A DNA stretch of 64,000 nucleotides from Hymenobacter montanus (GTDB lineage: Bacteria; Bacteroidota; Bacteroidia; Cytophagales; Hymenobacteraceae): positions 62,001 to 126,000 of the forward strand of contig NZ_JACXAD010000012.1 in NCBI RefSeq assembly GCF_014699115.1. Direction: 5' to 3'. A program made the translations under genes and the position numbers. This document shows, one piece after another, positions 17,427 to 25,827 of the stretch. The notes below the pieces were generated by a model. The model was not told the DNA's origin. It saw only the letters and a list, made by a program, of their open reading frames with translations, and did not search any database. Within the stretch, counting starts at the first letter, position 1. Each line of letters starts with the position of its first letter.

Positions 17427-18059
17427 ATGATACGTCTCAACCGTCCTGCCGTGGCGCCGGCCGCCCTGTCGGCGCCCGCTGTGCAACGCTACCTTGCCGC
17501 CTACGCCAATTACCAGGCTAATCCAACCGCTACCACTGCCCCTGACCGGCCCAATGGTTACCGAAGTTCGGACCTGCTCACGGCGTTTGATGAGCACTTC
17601 TACGCGAAGTGCTACCTCACGGAACAAAAGTTTGCCAGTTCCTGGGAGATGGATGTAGACCATTTTGTTCCGTTTGCTGACGACCCAAGCCGGGTTTTCG
17701 ACTGGAATAACTTACTGCCCATTGCCCATAAGGCCAATCTTCTGCGCGACAAGCGTCTTCCCCCCGGCGGGCTGCTTGACCCCTGTAGCGCTACCGAAGA
17801 TGTAGAGAACGACATTTGCTACACATTGGCGGCGATGGGTGAAAAGCCTGGTTTCAAAGCCAAAGACCCCACTAATCAGAAGGCAGTGAACACAGCTGCC
17901 TTGCTCGATAAGGTACATAACGGCACGGGTAGCGCCAATGGAGAAGCCAGCACCCGCGAACTGCGTTACCTTATCGAAAAGCGCTACAAGGAGCTCCTCC
18001 TGGCGTGGGGAGAGTACAACCGTGCCCGTGCCGAAGACGATGCACAGGAAATTGCCTAG
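17427..18059 (+). CDS. HNH endonuclease, PtuB-like
   Basis: A 210-residue HNH nuclease. The core motif is 'DVDHFVPF' (first His, about residue 78) followed by 'FDWNNLLPIAHKAN' (Asn and last His, about 90-104). The zinc-binding Cys pairs of many HNH proteins are not obvious. The C-terminus is helical. It lies 12 bases downstream of the ATPase in the same orientation and is probably its nuclease effector, by analogy with PtuB. Activity against phage is inferred, not shown. Confidence 0.72.
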   Translation: MIRLNRPAVAPAALSAPAVQRYLAAYANYQANPTATTAPDRPNGYRSSDLLTAFDEHFYAKCYLTEQKFASSWEMDVDHFVPFADDPSRVFDWNNLLPIAHKANLLRDKRLPPGGLLDPCSATEDVENDICYTLAAMGEKPGFKAKDPTNQKAVNTAALLDKVHNGTGSANGEASTRELRYLIEKRYKELLLAWGEYNRARAEDDAQEIA

Positions 18060-18488
18060 ACCGAGGCTGAACTGCGAGTATTGCTCTCACGCAAGGCTTC
18101 CTTTACAATGCTCATGCGATCCTTGCCCTTCGTTCGCAAGACCATTCCGCCGAGGTTGCTGGATTGAGCAAAGCTGCTCGCGCCATATATACCGCACCAC
18201 CCGCCGCCAGGGCTTGCGGGCCGGGTGGCAGGCGCTGCGACTGCGGCAGCGACAGTGCCGGGCAGGAGCCTGTGGCTTTCAGCATCCACTTTCCGGCGCC
18301 TGGTTTTTGTGGCTGCCAGATGGCACTTTTCTACCCCAGCCGGAGGTCGCCCGCCAGTTGTGGCCAACTGCCACCGTCTTCCTGGCCGACGCGGCGCAAA
18401 GCGCGGCCCAAGTGGCGGTGCTCACCTACGCCCAGACCCAGGTCACGACCCACGCCCGCCTGAGTCGGCAGCTTGCCGCTGCGCCAAT
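18060..18488 (+). other. Region without a confident gene; possible decayed coding remnant
   Basis: All three forward frames are open for long distances because of high GC, but none has a good start and end. One frame (about 18180-18487) reads like protein ('HPLSGAWFLWLPDGTFLPQ') yet runs without a stop into the terminator at 18489. I suspect a truncated gene left behind the defence pair. Nothing is recognisable. Confidence 0.3.
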
Positions 18489-18518
18489 AGGCCGCCCCAA
18501 CCCGGGGCGGCCTTTTTT
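18489..18518 (+). terminator. Rho-independent terminator
   Basis: A perfect 9-bp stem GGCCGCCCC / GGGGCGGCC with a 5-base loop, followed by TTTTTT. It would end transcription coming from the ATPase-HNH pair or the remnant after it. Confidence 0.85.
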
Positions 18519-18691
18519 ATTGAACCGGCCCGAGCCGGAGCGGCGAACAGCAGAACCGCTCCCCGCCACACTTCATCCGTTCCAAACGACGCTTCGGCAA
18601 CCGCCATTTTCCGGCGGCCGGGTCGGCCACCACTTTTGAGTCATTCAAACAGCGAAATCAACCTCCACATCATCACTCCTTAAAATTTCCT

Positions 18692-19390
18692 ATGAAAACC
18701 ATGCTCTTCGCGCTCGCCCTGGGTGCCGCCTCGTTCTCGGCCGCCGCTCAAGCCACCGCCCTGGCTTCGGCTGCCCGCCCGGCTGCTGCCGCCTCAACCG
18801 GCTACGCCGACCTGATGGCGGCCACCATCACCGAGCTCCTCGGTACCGGCGACCCCGCCCAACTCAAGCAACTGGCCAGCAAGTTCGAGCGGGCTGGTAC
18901 CGTGGCTCCGGCTGATTGGCTGCCTCCGTACTACCAGTCCTACGCACTGATGTTAACCGCTTTTCAAAGCAAGGAAGACGGGGATGTAAAGGATAAGTAC
19001 CTCGACCAGGCTGAGGCAGCCCTGGCCCGGGCCAGTAAGCAAGGTGGCGATGCCTCGGAGCTGCTGGTGCTGCAAGCCTATATCTACCAGGCTCGCCTGA
19101 GCGTTTCGCCCATGATGCGCTCCATGAAGTACCCGAGCATGGTAACCCAAACCCTTGAAGAGGCCAAGAAGCACAACCCGAACAACCCCCGCATCTACCT
19201 GGTGCAAGCCAACAACCTGTACTACACGCCCAAGATGTTCGGGGGTGGGGCCGATGCGGCCAAGCCGTATTACGAACAAGCCAAGGCGAAATTTGCGGTA
19301 GCCAAGCCCGCCAACTCCCTGGTGCCCAGTTGGGGCGAGCGCCAGGTGCTGGGGCGTCTGAAGCAGTACGACCCGACCGCTGCCAAATAA
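18692..19390 (+). CDS. Secreted helical-repeat (TPR-like) hypothetical protein
   Basis: A 232-residue protein with a signal peptide (residues 1-20, 'MKTMLFALALGAASFSAAAQ') and an otherwise alpha-helical body with TPR-like features ('YLDQAEAALARASKQGGD', 'YYEQAKAKFAVAKP'). It is probably periplasmic. Exact function unknown. It precedes the LytS-like kinase, with about 80 bases between. Confidence 0.72.
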   Translation: MKTMLFALALGAASFSAAAQATALASAARPAAAASTGYADLMAATITELLGTGDPAQLKQLASKFERAGTVAPADWLPPYYQSYALMLTAFQSKEDGDVKDKYLDQAEAALARASKQGGDASELLVLQAYIYQARLSVSPMMRSMKYPSMVTQTLEEAKKHNPNNPRIYLVQANNLYYTPKMFGGGADAAKPYYEQAKAKFAVAKPANSLVPSWGERQVLGRLKQYDPTAAK

Positions 19391-19468
19391 GCCTTGCTTG
19401 TCCGGAGTGCTCGCCGTCGGCCGGGCGGCGGGCCCCTGCGTTCATAACTTTAACTAATCAATTTCACC

Positions 19469-20611
19469 ATGCCCTCCGCCGTGTCTGCTGCTCTCGAAAC
19501 TTCCGCCACCCGGCCTGCTGCCCTGATGGAGGCCGCAGTAGCTGCAGAGCGCCCGCCCCGGGCCGGGGGCTACCTGCCCACTAGCTCCCGGCGTAGTTTA
19601 GTGAAAGCAATATGCATCGTGCTGGTGCTTTCGCTTGGTATTAGCATCTTAGCGAACCCTAGCGCCCTGCACAGCTGGTCGATCTTCACCATTACCTACG
19701 GCTATACCCTTATGTATAGCACCGGCTTGTGGCTAACCAACGGCTTTGTGGTGGAATGGCTGAACCGCCACTATGCCTGGACGGTGCAGCCTGGCCGACG
19801 CCTGCTCCTTACCCTGACCGTGTCGCTCGGTGGCTCCATCCTGGTAATCTTGTTGATGAACGCCTTGCTGCTACTGCTGCGCGGCAAGCCGGTGAGTCAG
19901 CTTTTTTCGAGGGAGATGTACTGGTCGCTGCTGTTGCCGCTTATGGTCACGGTCATCATCTCGCTGTTCAATCACAGCCGGGCTTTCTTCTTTCAGTGGC
20001 GCGAGGCCGCCGTGCGCGCCGAACGCCTGGAGAAGGAAACGGCCGTGGCCCGCCTCGATTCCCTACGCCGGCAAGTTGACCCGCACTTCCTGTTCAATTC
20101 CCTGAACGCCCTCACCAGCCTGGTAGAAGAAGACCCCACCCGGGCCGTCCGCTTCATTCGCCAGCTCAGTAAAGTGTATCGCTACGTGCTCGACAGCGAA
20201 AGCCAGGAGCTGGTGCCGCTGTCCGCGGAGCTGACCTTTGCCGAAAGCTACCTCTTTCTGCAAAAAACGCGGCTCAGCGATGCCTTGGTCGTAGAAATGA
20301 GCTTCCCGCCTGCCGAGGTAGCGCCGTTCCACGTGCCCCCGCTGGCCCTGCAGCTGCTCCTTGAAAACGTCATCAAGCACAACACCGCCTTTCAAGCTAA
20401 CCCGCTGCGCCTGCGCGTGACCCTGGATGCTGCCGCCGCTACGCTCACCGTGCGCAACACCCGCCGTCCCCGCCGCCTGGCCCCGGGTGAGTCGTTGGGG
20501 CTGGGACTGAAAAACCTGGCGGCCCGCTACGCCTTCCTCACCGATAAACCCCTAGCCTTTGGCCCGGACGGCGACGAGTTCGTGGTCACCCTGCCGCTGC
20601 TCGTTATTTGA
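19469..20611 (+). CDS. LytS-like sensor histidine kinase
   Basis: A 380-residue membrane kinase. Four hydrophobic helices occupy residues about 45-190. The His_kinase domain contains 'QVDPHFLFNSLNALTSLVEE' (phospho-accepting His about residue 206). The C-terminal ATPase has an N box 'LLLENVIKHN' and G box 'GLGLKNLAARYAFL'. It probably phosphorylates the LytTR regulator starting at 20825. The N-terminal signal is unknown. Confidence 0.9.
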   Translation: MPSAVSAALETSATRPAALMEAAVAAERPPRAGGYLPTSSRRSLVKAICIVLVLSLGISILANPSALHSWSIFTITYGYTLMYSTGLWLTNGFVVEWLNRHYAWTVQPGRRLLLTLTVSLGGSILVILLMNALLLLLRGKPVSQLFSREMYWSLLLPLMVTVIISLFNHSRAFFFQWREAAVRAERLEKETAVARLDSLRRQVDPHFLFNSLNALTSLVEEDPTRAVRFIRQLSKVYRYVLDSESQELVPLSAELTFAESYLFLQKTRLSDALVVEMSFPPAEVAPFHVPPLALQLLLENVIKHNTAFQANPLRLRVTLDAAAATLTVRNTRRPRRLAPGESLGLGLKNLAARYAFLTDKPLAFGPDGDEFVVTLPLLVI

Positions 20612-20615
20612 ATAA

Positions 20616-20820
20616 GAATTAAAAACGAAAAACTAGCCGGCCGAAGAACCCACGTATGCGCAATCAATCCGGAAGAATGTCCTGCTGAGTAACCGAGCAC
20701 GGCCGGCGGTGCTACTACGTACGACGTTCGCGAGTAGCAACGGCTCTGGGTGGCTCATCAAGACCGGCGCTGCCAGCCGCCGAGAAAGCTTTTAATTTTT
20801 AATTCCTCATTTTTAATTCC
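20616..20820. repeat. AT-rich palindrome, AATTAAAAATGA word family, copy 2 (split arms)
   Basis: The left arm GAATTAAAAACGAAAAAC (20616-20633) and right arm TTTAATTTTTAATTC... (20790-20820) are inverse copies of the same words, separated by about 155 bases of GC-rich DNA. It fills the gap between the kinase and its response regulator. Confidence 0.65.
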
Positions 20821-20824
20821 CCTC

Positions 20825-21622
20825 ATGCTCCGTGCCCTCATCGTCGAAGACGAGCCCCTCGCCGCTCGGCGTCTGGCCGACCTGCTGGCCCGCGCGCCCC
20901 TGCCCGTGCAGGTACTCGGCACCGCCGAGTCGGTAGCGCAGGCCGTGAGCTTGCTCGAAAGCCTGCCCCTGCCCGACGTGCTGTTTCTGGACATTCACCT
21001 AGCCGACGGTCTCAGCTTTGAGCTGTTTGAGCGGACCGTGGTGCGCTGTCCGGTCATCTTCACCACGGCCTACGACCGGTACGCGCTGCAAGCCTTCAAG
21101 GTAAACAGTGTGGATTACTTGCTCAAACCCATCGACGAAGACGAGCTAACGGCGGCCCTGCACAAGCTGCGCGAGCGGTCGTACCCGGCAGGGGTCCCCG
21201 CCGCCCAGGCCCCCGCCTTCGACCCCGCGCTGCTGGTGCAGCTGGTGCAGCAAATGCAGCAAGCCGCGCCCGCCGCTACTTACAAAGCGCAGTTTGTGGT
21301 GCGCGTGGGCGAGCACCTGAAGGTAGTGCCGGTAGACCAGGTTGCCTACTTCTTCAGCCTGGAAAAAGCCACCTTCCTGCAAACCACTGAGGGCCGCAAA
21401 TTCGTGGTCGACTACACCATGGACCAGCTCGAAGGCCTGCTCGACCCCCGCCGCTTCTTCCGCCTCAACCGGGCCTACCTGGCCCAGCAAACTGCCATTC
21501 AGGACATCATTCACTATACCAACTCCCGCCTGCAAACCGTACTCAAGCCCGCCCCGCCCGATGCCCAGGTATTGGTGAGCCGCGAAAAAGTAAACGTGTT
21601 CAAAGGGTGGCTGGATAGGTAG
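20825..21622 (+). CDS. LytTR-family response regulator
   Basis: About 265 residues from the ATG at 20825; the longer open frame from 20750 reads through the AT-rich repeat and is not credible. The receiver domain has the acidic pair 'VEDE', the phospho-acceptor Asp56 in 'DVLFLDIHLADG', a conserved 'TTAYDRYALQAF' and Lys in 'LLKPID'. The LytTR DNA-binding domain is residues about 155-265. It pairs with the LytS-like kinase upstream. Confidence 0.9.
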   Translation: MLRALIVEDEPLAARRLADLLARAPLPVQVLGTAESVAQAVSLLESLPLPDVLFLDIHLADGLSFELFERTVVRCPVIFTTAYDRYALQAFKVNSVDYLLKPIDEDELTAALHKLRERSYPAGVPAAQAPAFDPALLVQLVQQMQQAAPAATYKAQFVVRVGEHLKVVPVDQVAYFFSLEKATFLQTTEGRKFVVDYTMDQLEGLLDPRRFFRLNRAYLAQQTAIQDIIHYTNSRLQTVLKPAPPDAQVLVSREKVNVFKGWLDR

Positions 21623-21653
21623 TGGGAAGGCGAGGAGCAGAACGTTTTTTCTG

Positions 21654-22238
21654 CTACTTCAGTCGCAGCCGTTGGAGCTCCAGCTCAAAGCCGGGCAGCA
21701 GCGGGCCGGCCACTAATTTCTGGTCGAAGCCAACTACGGGCCGCACCGGCTGCTCAGGCTCGAAAACGTACACCGATTCGGTGTCGGGAGCAATGAGCCA
21801 GCCTAGCCGGGCCCCGGCTTCGAGCCAGTGTTCCATCTTACGCATGGCATCGGTCAGCCGGTCGGTGGGGGAGAGCAGCTCCACCACGAAATCGGGGCAG
21901 ATGCGAGCGAAGCCGCGCCGCTCGTCGGCACTGAGGGCGTCCCAGCGGGCTTGGGCAATCCAACTGGCATCGGGCGAGAGCATGGCTCCCGTACGGAGCG
22001 TGAAGCCGGACGATGAATCGAACGTCTTACCCAACTCCGTATCGACATTCCAGTTCGCTAATTGGCGGTTTAGCTCACTGTTCGATGAACCGGTTTCGGA
22101 ATTGGTCGGCGGCATGATGGTAATCTGATGGTTGGCGTCGCGCTCGATGCGCAAGTCGCGGTTGGCGGCGCAGAAAAGGTAGAACTCCTCGTCGGAGAGA
22201 CCTTCGAGCACGGGGCTCTTTAGCTTAATGGCGGTCAT
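21654..22238 (-). CDS. Uma2-family (DUF820) PD-(D/E)XK nuclease-like protein
   Basis: A 194-residue protein with the Uma2 signature: 'CPDFVVELLSPTDRLTDAM' (catalytic Asp and Glu) followed by Lys and 'WLEAGARLGWLIAPDTESV'. Uma2 proteins are common in cyanobacteria and Bacteroidota and belong to the restriction-endonuclease-like fold, though their biological role is unknown. It lies between two LytS/LytTR systems, convergent to the first and parallel to the second. Confidence 0.85.
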   Translation of the reverse strand: MTAIKLKSPVLEGLSDEEFYLFCAANRDLRIERDANHQITIMPPTNSETGSSNSELNRQLANWNVDTELGKTFDSSSGFTLRTGAMLSPDASWIAQARWDALSADERRGFARICPDFVVELLSPTDRLTDAMRKMEHWLEAGARLGWLIAPDTESVYVFEPEQPVRPVVGFDQKLVAGPLLPGFELELQRLRLK

Positions 22239-22278
22239 ATGTAGCAGGGATTACAGCAACAAGATACGCAGGCCGGAG

Positions 22279-23109
22279 CTAGCCTTCCAGCCAGGCTTTC
22301 ACGGCGCTGGCTTTCTCGCGGCTCACCAGCACTTCTTCGCTGGCGGCGGGGTGCAGCTCCACCAGCAGCTTGCCATTGAAATACGGGTGCAGGCGCTGCA
22401 CGGCGCCTAGCTGGGCCAGCACCTGGCGGTTGAGGCGAAAGAATTGCGCGGGGTCGAGCAGGCCCTCCAACTGCTCGAGGGTGTAGTCGACCACGAAGCG
22501 GCGGCCGTCGGTGGCCACCAGCGTGGTAGTTTCGTGGCGGCTGAGAAACCACGCGATTTCGCTCACCGGCACCGGCCGCAGCTGCTCGCCCTGGCGCACC
22601 AGGAACCGGGTTTTGTAGGGCCGGCCGGGGCGGGGCAGCGCATCGAGCAGACGCTCAATCGGGGAATTAAAAATTAAAAATGAAGAATTAAAAGTTGAAA
22701 CGGACTCATCAGGAACAATTTTTAATTCTTCATTTTTAATTTTTAATTCCCTCCCCGGCCATTGGTGCAGCTTGGCCAAAGCCGCTTGCAGTTCCGGCAG
22801 CTTCACGGGCTTCAACAGGTAAGCAATGCTGTTGGCCTGGAAGGCCCGGATGGCATAGGCGTCGAAAGCGGTGGTGAAGATGACTGGGCTGGGCACTACG
22901 GCCTGCTCCCAGATTTCGAGGCTCAACCCGTCAGCTAGCTGAATGTCCGACAGGATGAGGTCGGGCGCGGGGTTGGCCGCCAGCCAGGCCAGGGCCCCGG
23001 TCACGGTGTCGAGCACGGCCAGTACGGTGGCCGTCGGTACGGCTTGCAGCAGCAGGCGCTGCAGGCGCTCGGCCGCCGGGTACTCATCTTCGAGCAGCAG
23101 AATGGTCAT
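22279..23109 (-). CDS. LytTR-family response regulator with repeat-encoded linker
   Basis: A 276-residue regulator. The receiver has Asp55 in 'DLILSDIQLADG' and 'TTAFDAYAIRAF'; the LytTR domain is residues about 170-276. Residues about 120-149 ('ELKIKNEELKIVPDE' then 'STFNSSFLIFNS') are the in-frame translation of a 90-bp AT-rich palindrome of the family also found in intergenic DNA here. It falls in the linker between domains, so the protein may remain functional. The partner is probably the LytS-like kinase at 23702-24721. Confidence 0.88.
   Translation of the reverse strand: MTILLLEDEYPAAERLQRLLLQAVPTATVLAVLDTVTGALAWLAANPAPDLILSDIQLADGLSLEIWEQAVVPSPVIFTTAFDAYAIRAFQANSIAYLLKPVKLPELQAALAKLHQWPGRELKIKNEELKIVPDESVSTFNSSFLIFNSPIERLLDALPRPGRPYKTRFLVRQGEQLRPVPVSEIAWFLSRHETTTLVATDGRRFVVDYTLEQLEGLLDPAQFFRLNRQVLAQLGAVQRLHPYFNGKLLVELHPAASEEVLVSREKASAVKAWLEG
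22662..22751. repeat. AT-rich palindrome inside a coding sequence, copy 3
   Basis: Two 36-base arms (22662-22697 and 22716-22751) are inverse complements at 35 of 36 positions by hand alignment, with an 18-base spacer. The words match those at 7509 and 20790. Length is a multiple of three and no stop is created on the minus strand. Confidence 0.9.
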
Positions 23110-23124
23110 GCAGCAGGGCGTACG

Positions 23125-23589
23125 TTAGGGCAAGCTTGCGAGGTGTAAGCCAAAGTACCAGGTCCAGGCCATAAACAGCCCTTGGAGCGGCACCCGAAAC
23201 CAAAGGTAGCGCAGGCCCGGCCCGGTAGGCTGGCCGCGCTGGTAATCGAGGTTGGTGCGGGCGGCGTGAATGTTAGCGGGCAGTGCCACGAGGAAAAACA
23301 GCAGCAGCCCCCACGCCGCGAATGGCCGGGCCACCGGCCAGAGCAGCCCCGCCGCGGCCCCTATTTCCAGCACGCCGGTCAGGTACACCCAGCCGCGCCG
23401 AAACGGCACCCACTCGGGCAGCATCAGGCTCATGCCCTCGGTGAAGGCGAAGTGCCCCAGGCCAGTGAAAAGCAGCATGGCCGCCATAGCGCCGTTGCCG
23501 GCGAGTAAGTAATTGGCAGATCCACCACCCAGGTGGGTCGCCCCTAATAGCAGGGCAAACGCGACGAGCAATACCAGGAGTGGTTTCAT
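23125..23589 (-). CDS. DoxX-family membrane protein
   Basis: A 154-residue protein with four hydrophobic helices and the DoxX-like pattern 'LLFTGLGHFAFTEGMSLMLP' and 'LTGVLEIGAAAGLLWP'. Members are small inner-membrane proteins, some linked to redox or thiosulfate metabolism; the role here is unknown. It lies 15 bases upstream of the LytTR regulator on the same strand. Confidence 0.82.
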   Translation of the reverse strand: MKPLLVLLVAFALLLGATHLGGGSANYLLAGNGAMAAMLLFTGLGHFAFTEGMSLMLPEWVPFRRGWVYLTGVLEIGAAAGLLWPVARPFAAWGLLLFFLVALPANIHAARTNLDYQRGQPTGPGLRYLWFRVPLQGLFMAWTWYFGLHLASLP

Positions 23590-23701
23590 AGGACTTGTTC
23601 TAATTGAAGGAGGGGTAGGAAGAGCTCATCCGAAAGACCCTGGACAGGGGCTTAAGATGCCACAGGTCCGGCCGGGACGGGTTTTATTTTTCGGATAGGT
23701 T

Positions 23702-24721
23702 TCAAATCAATGGCAGTTTGACGATGAAGCGGCCCGCTTCTTCTTGTACTTCTACCGCTTGGGCCGCCCCCAGCAGCTCGTAGCGGCGGCGCACGTTGGG
23801 CAGGCCGGTACCCGTGCCGGGCACCAGTCCGGCCAGCCGGGGGCGGAGCGTATTCTCCACGAGCAGCACGTGAGGGGCGTCGGCCGCCGTGGCCAGCCGC
23901 AGGTGCAGCGGGTGCTCGCGCGAGGCTACGTTGTGCTTCAGCGCGTTTTCCACCAATACCTGCACGCTGAGCGGGGCCACCCGCCGGGCCAGGGCGGGTG
24001 GCAACACCGCTATCTCCACCACCAGGTTCTCCCGAAAGCGCACTTTGTGCAAGGCCAGGTAGGTTTCGACAAAGGCCAGCTCCTCGGCCAGGGGCACGGT
24101 GGGCTGGCCCTGCGCCAGCAGCACGTAGCGGTACACGTCGGCTAGCTGTTCCACAAACTGCTGGGCGGGCAGGTTGCCGGGCTCGATGAGGGCCGAAAGG
24201 GTGTTGAGGTTATTAAACAGAAAGTGGGGGTCGAGCTGGCTTAGTAAGGCATCGAGCTGCGCCTGGGTGGTGGCGCGGGCCATTTGGTCGGCGCGGCGCA
24301 CGTTCTGCTCCCACTGCTGAAAGAAATAGATGGCTTCGTAAAGGGTGAGGACGACTATGGTGGGCAGCAGGTTGAATCGGATTTGCTGAAACAGCGCGGC
24401 CGGCTGCACCGGAAACCACTTAGGCAGCACCGTGTTCAGGGCCAGCGTGAGCAGCACTGTGCCCGCGCCGGTAAAGGCAACCGACAGCCCCGCCAGCATC
24501 CACAAGCGGCGAGGGGTTTGCTCAACGCGGGGCAGGCGCCGGAGCAGCCAGCCCCACAGCGCCCGGTTACCCAGCCAAAAGAACACGGTGAAGCCCAGCG
24601 AGAAGGCCCCGTTCATCATGAAGCGTATGCCCGCGCCGGGCCCGTTGTAGGGCCCATCGGACAGGGTAATAAGCAGGGCCAGGGCCGGAATGCCCCACAG
24701 GCGAAAGAGACGGTCGTTCAT
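23702..24721 (-). CDS. LytS-like sensor histidine kinase
   Basis: A 339-residue kinase with four N-terminal membrane helices (residues about 10-135) and a His_kinase segment 'LLSQLDPHFLFNNLNTLSAL' (His about residue 168). The ATPase has 'VLVENALKHN' and 'GTGLPNVRRRYELL'. It is paralogous to the kinase at 19469 and lies on the opposite strand. The likely partner is the LytTR regulator two genes downstream. Confidence 0.9.
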   Translation of the reverse strand: MNDRLFRLWGIPALALLITLSDGPYNGPGAGIRFMMNGAFSLGFTVFFWLGNRALWGWLLRRLPRVEQTPRRLWMLAGLSVAFTGAGTVLLTLALNTVLPKWFPVQPAALFQQIRFNLLPTIVVLTLYEAIYFFQQWEQNVRRADQMARATTQAQLDALLSQLDPHFLFNNLNTLSALIEPGNLPAQQFVEQLADVYRYVLLAQGQPTVPLAEELAFVETYLALHKVRFRENLVVEIAVLPPALARRVAPLSVQVLVENALKHNVASREHPLHLRLATAADAPHVLLVENTLRPRLAGLVPGTGTGLPNVRRRYELLGAAQAVEVQEEAGRFIVKLPLI

Positions 24722-24745
24722 GGTGGTTGAGCAGGGGCCAATCTT

Positions 24746-24864
24746 TTAGAACGGAGAGCTTAGAACTCAGAACCTAGAAGTTATGAAGGAACCGAATTTG
24801 GGTTGAAAAAGCTGTGTTCTAGGCCCTCATTTCTCCGTTCTAGGTTCTAAGCTCTCCGTTCTAA
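24746..24864. repeat. Palindrome built from GGAGAGCTTAGAAC words
   Basis: Outer arms of 21 bases (24746-24766 and 24844-24864) are perfect inverse complements. Further words AACCTAGAA and ACGGAGAAATGAGG repeat inside. It sits between the kinase and the membrane protein gene upstream of it and is unrelated in sequence to the AT-rich palindromes. Confidence 0.85.
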
Positions 24865-24880
24865 CGTAGCAGCCGCGCTC

Positions 24881-25729
24881 CTAGCCAGCCGCCAGCAACG
24901 GCCGACCAGCCAGGGCCAGGGCAAATAATCCGGCTACGACCGCGGCATACAGGGCGGCGCCCACCCACGTGAGCAGCACCGCCCGGCGCGGCGCCCAGCG
25001 GGCCAGAACCCAACCCAGCAGGGGCACTACCTGCAGGGCGTGCATACCCAGAAAATGAGCGATGCGCAGGTCGCCGGCGCGCGTGCTCCAGCCCAGGCCG
25101 GGCAGGCCGGGGCCGCCGTCGGGGCCGCCCACGGTGTGTTGGTTGAGGTGAATCATCATGCCCCCCAGCAGGCTGCCTGCCACGAATAGCAGCAGCCCCA
25201 GGCGCAGGCCCCACACGTAGCCCGCCGGTCCATACGGGCGGTAGCGCCACGCCAAGTACAGGGCCCAGAGGGTCATCACCGTGTTCAGCATGATGAATAG
25301 TCCCATCAACCCGAACAACAGACCATCTAACGGCGAGGCCACGTTGTAATGCGAGGTAGTACCCCGCATCGCCTGAATAAAAATAGCGCCTTGCTCCACC
25401 GCCATACTCACGGCCACGCCCCAACTGAGGCGGCGCACACCCCTCTGGGCCGGGGCTGGCAAGTCGGCCAGCAGCCAACCCAGCGTCCAGCTAAAGGCCG
25501 TAATGGAAAGCGCGAACTTGAGCGGCTTAATCCAGACCAGCGCCCCGGTGACCAGGCGCTGGTCGAAGGGCAGCAGGGCCAGGGCCAGCACGGCCAGGGT
25601 CACGTTGGCCCAGCCCAGCCACGAGAGCACGGGGTTGGCGCCGTGCAACACCCGCAGGGCCGTGCGTACCGGCGACTCCGTGCCGGCCACGTCGGAGCGG
25701 AAAGCCCCCGGAAGCAAAGCAGTTTTCAT
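24881..25729 (-). CDS. Polytopic membrane protein of unknown function
   Basis: A 282-residue protein with about seven or eight hydrophobic helices and several conserved-looking polar patches within or between helices ('MRGTTSHYNVASPLDG', 'MMIHLNQHTVGGPDGG', 'HFLGMHALQVVPLLGW'). The His-containing helices suggest a possible metal- or heme-binding membrane protein, but this is a guess. It is in one direction with an ABA4-like gene and the LytS/DoxX/LytTR group. Confidence 0.7.
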   Translation of the reverse strand: MKTALLPGAFRSDVAGTESPVRTALRVLHGANPVLSWLGWANVTLAVLALALLPFDQRLVTGALVWIKPLKFALSITAFSWTLGWLLADLPAPAQRGVRRLSWGVAVSMAVEQGAIFIQAMRGTTSHYNVASPLDGLLFGLMGLFIMLNTVMTLWALYLAWRYRPYGPAGYVWGLRLGLLLFVAGSLLGGMMIHLNQHTVGGPDGGPGLPGLGWSTRAGDLRIAHFLGMHALQVVPLLGWVLARWAPRRAVLLTWVGAALYAAVVAGLFALALAGRPLLAAG

Positions 25730-25827
25730 TTGAGTGGCTCGTTAATGGTTGGTTATTCGTTGCGGATTGTTCGTTGCCGGCGGTGGTCTGTTAGCCGTCG
25801 ATAGCTGAAGAGTCGATAGCTGAAGAA

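Noticed and set aside
16176..18059. Retron with Septu-type effectors
   Set aside because: No reverse transcriptase gene or msr/msd-like structure is visible upstream of the ATPase.
17938..18639. 233-codon open frame starting inside the HNH gene
   Set aside because: It is out of frame with the HNH gene, crosses a strong terminator and has no good start. At most it includes a gene relic.
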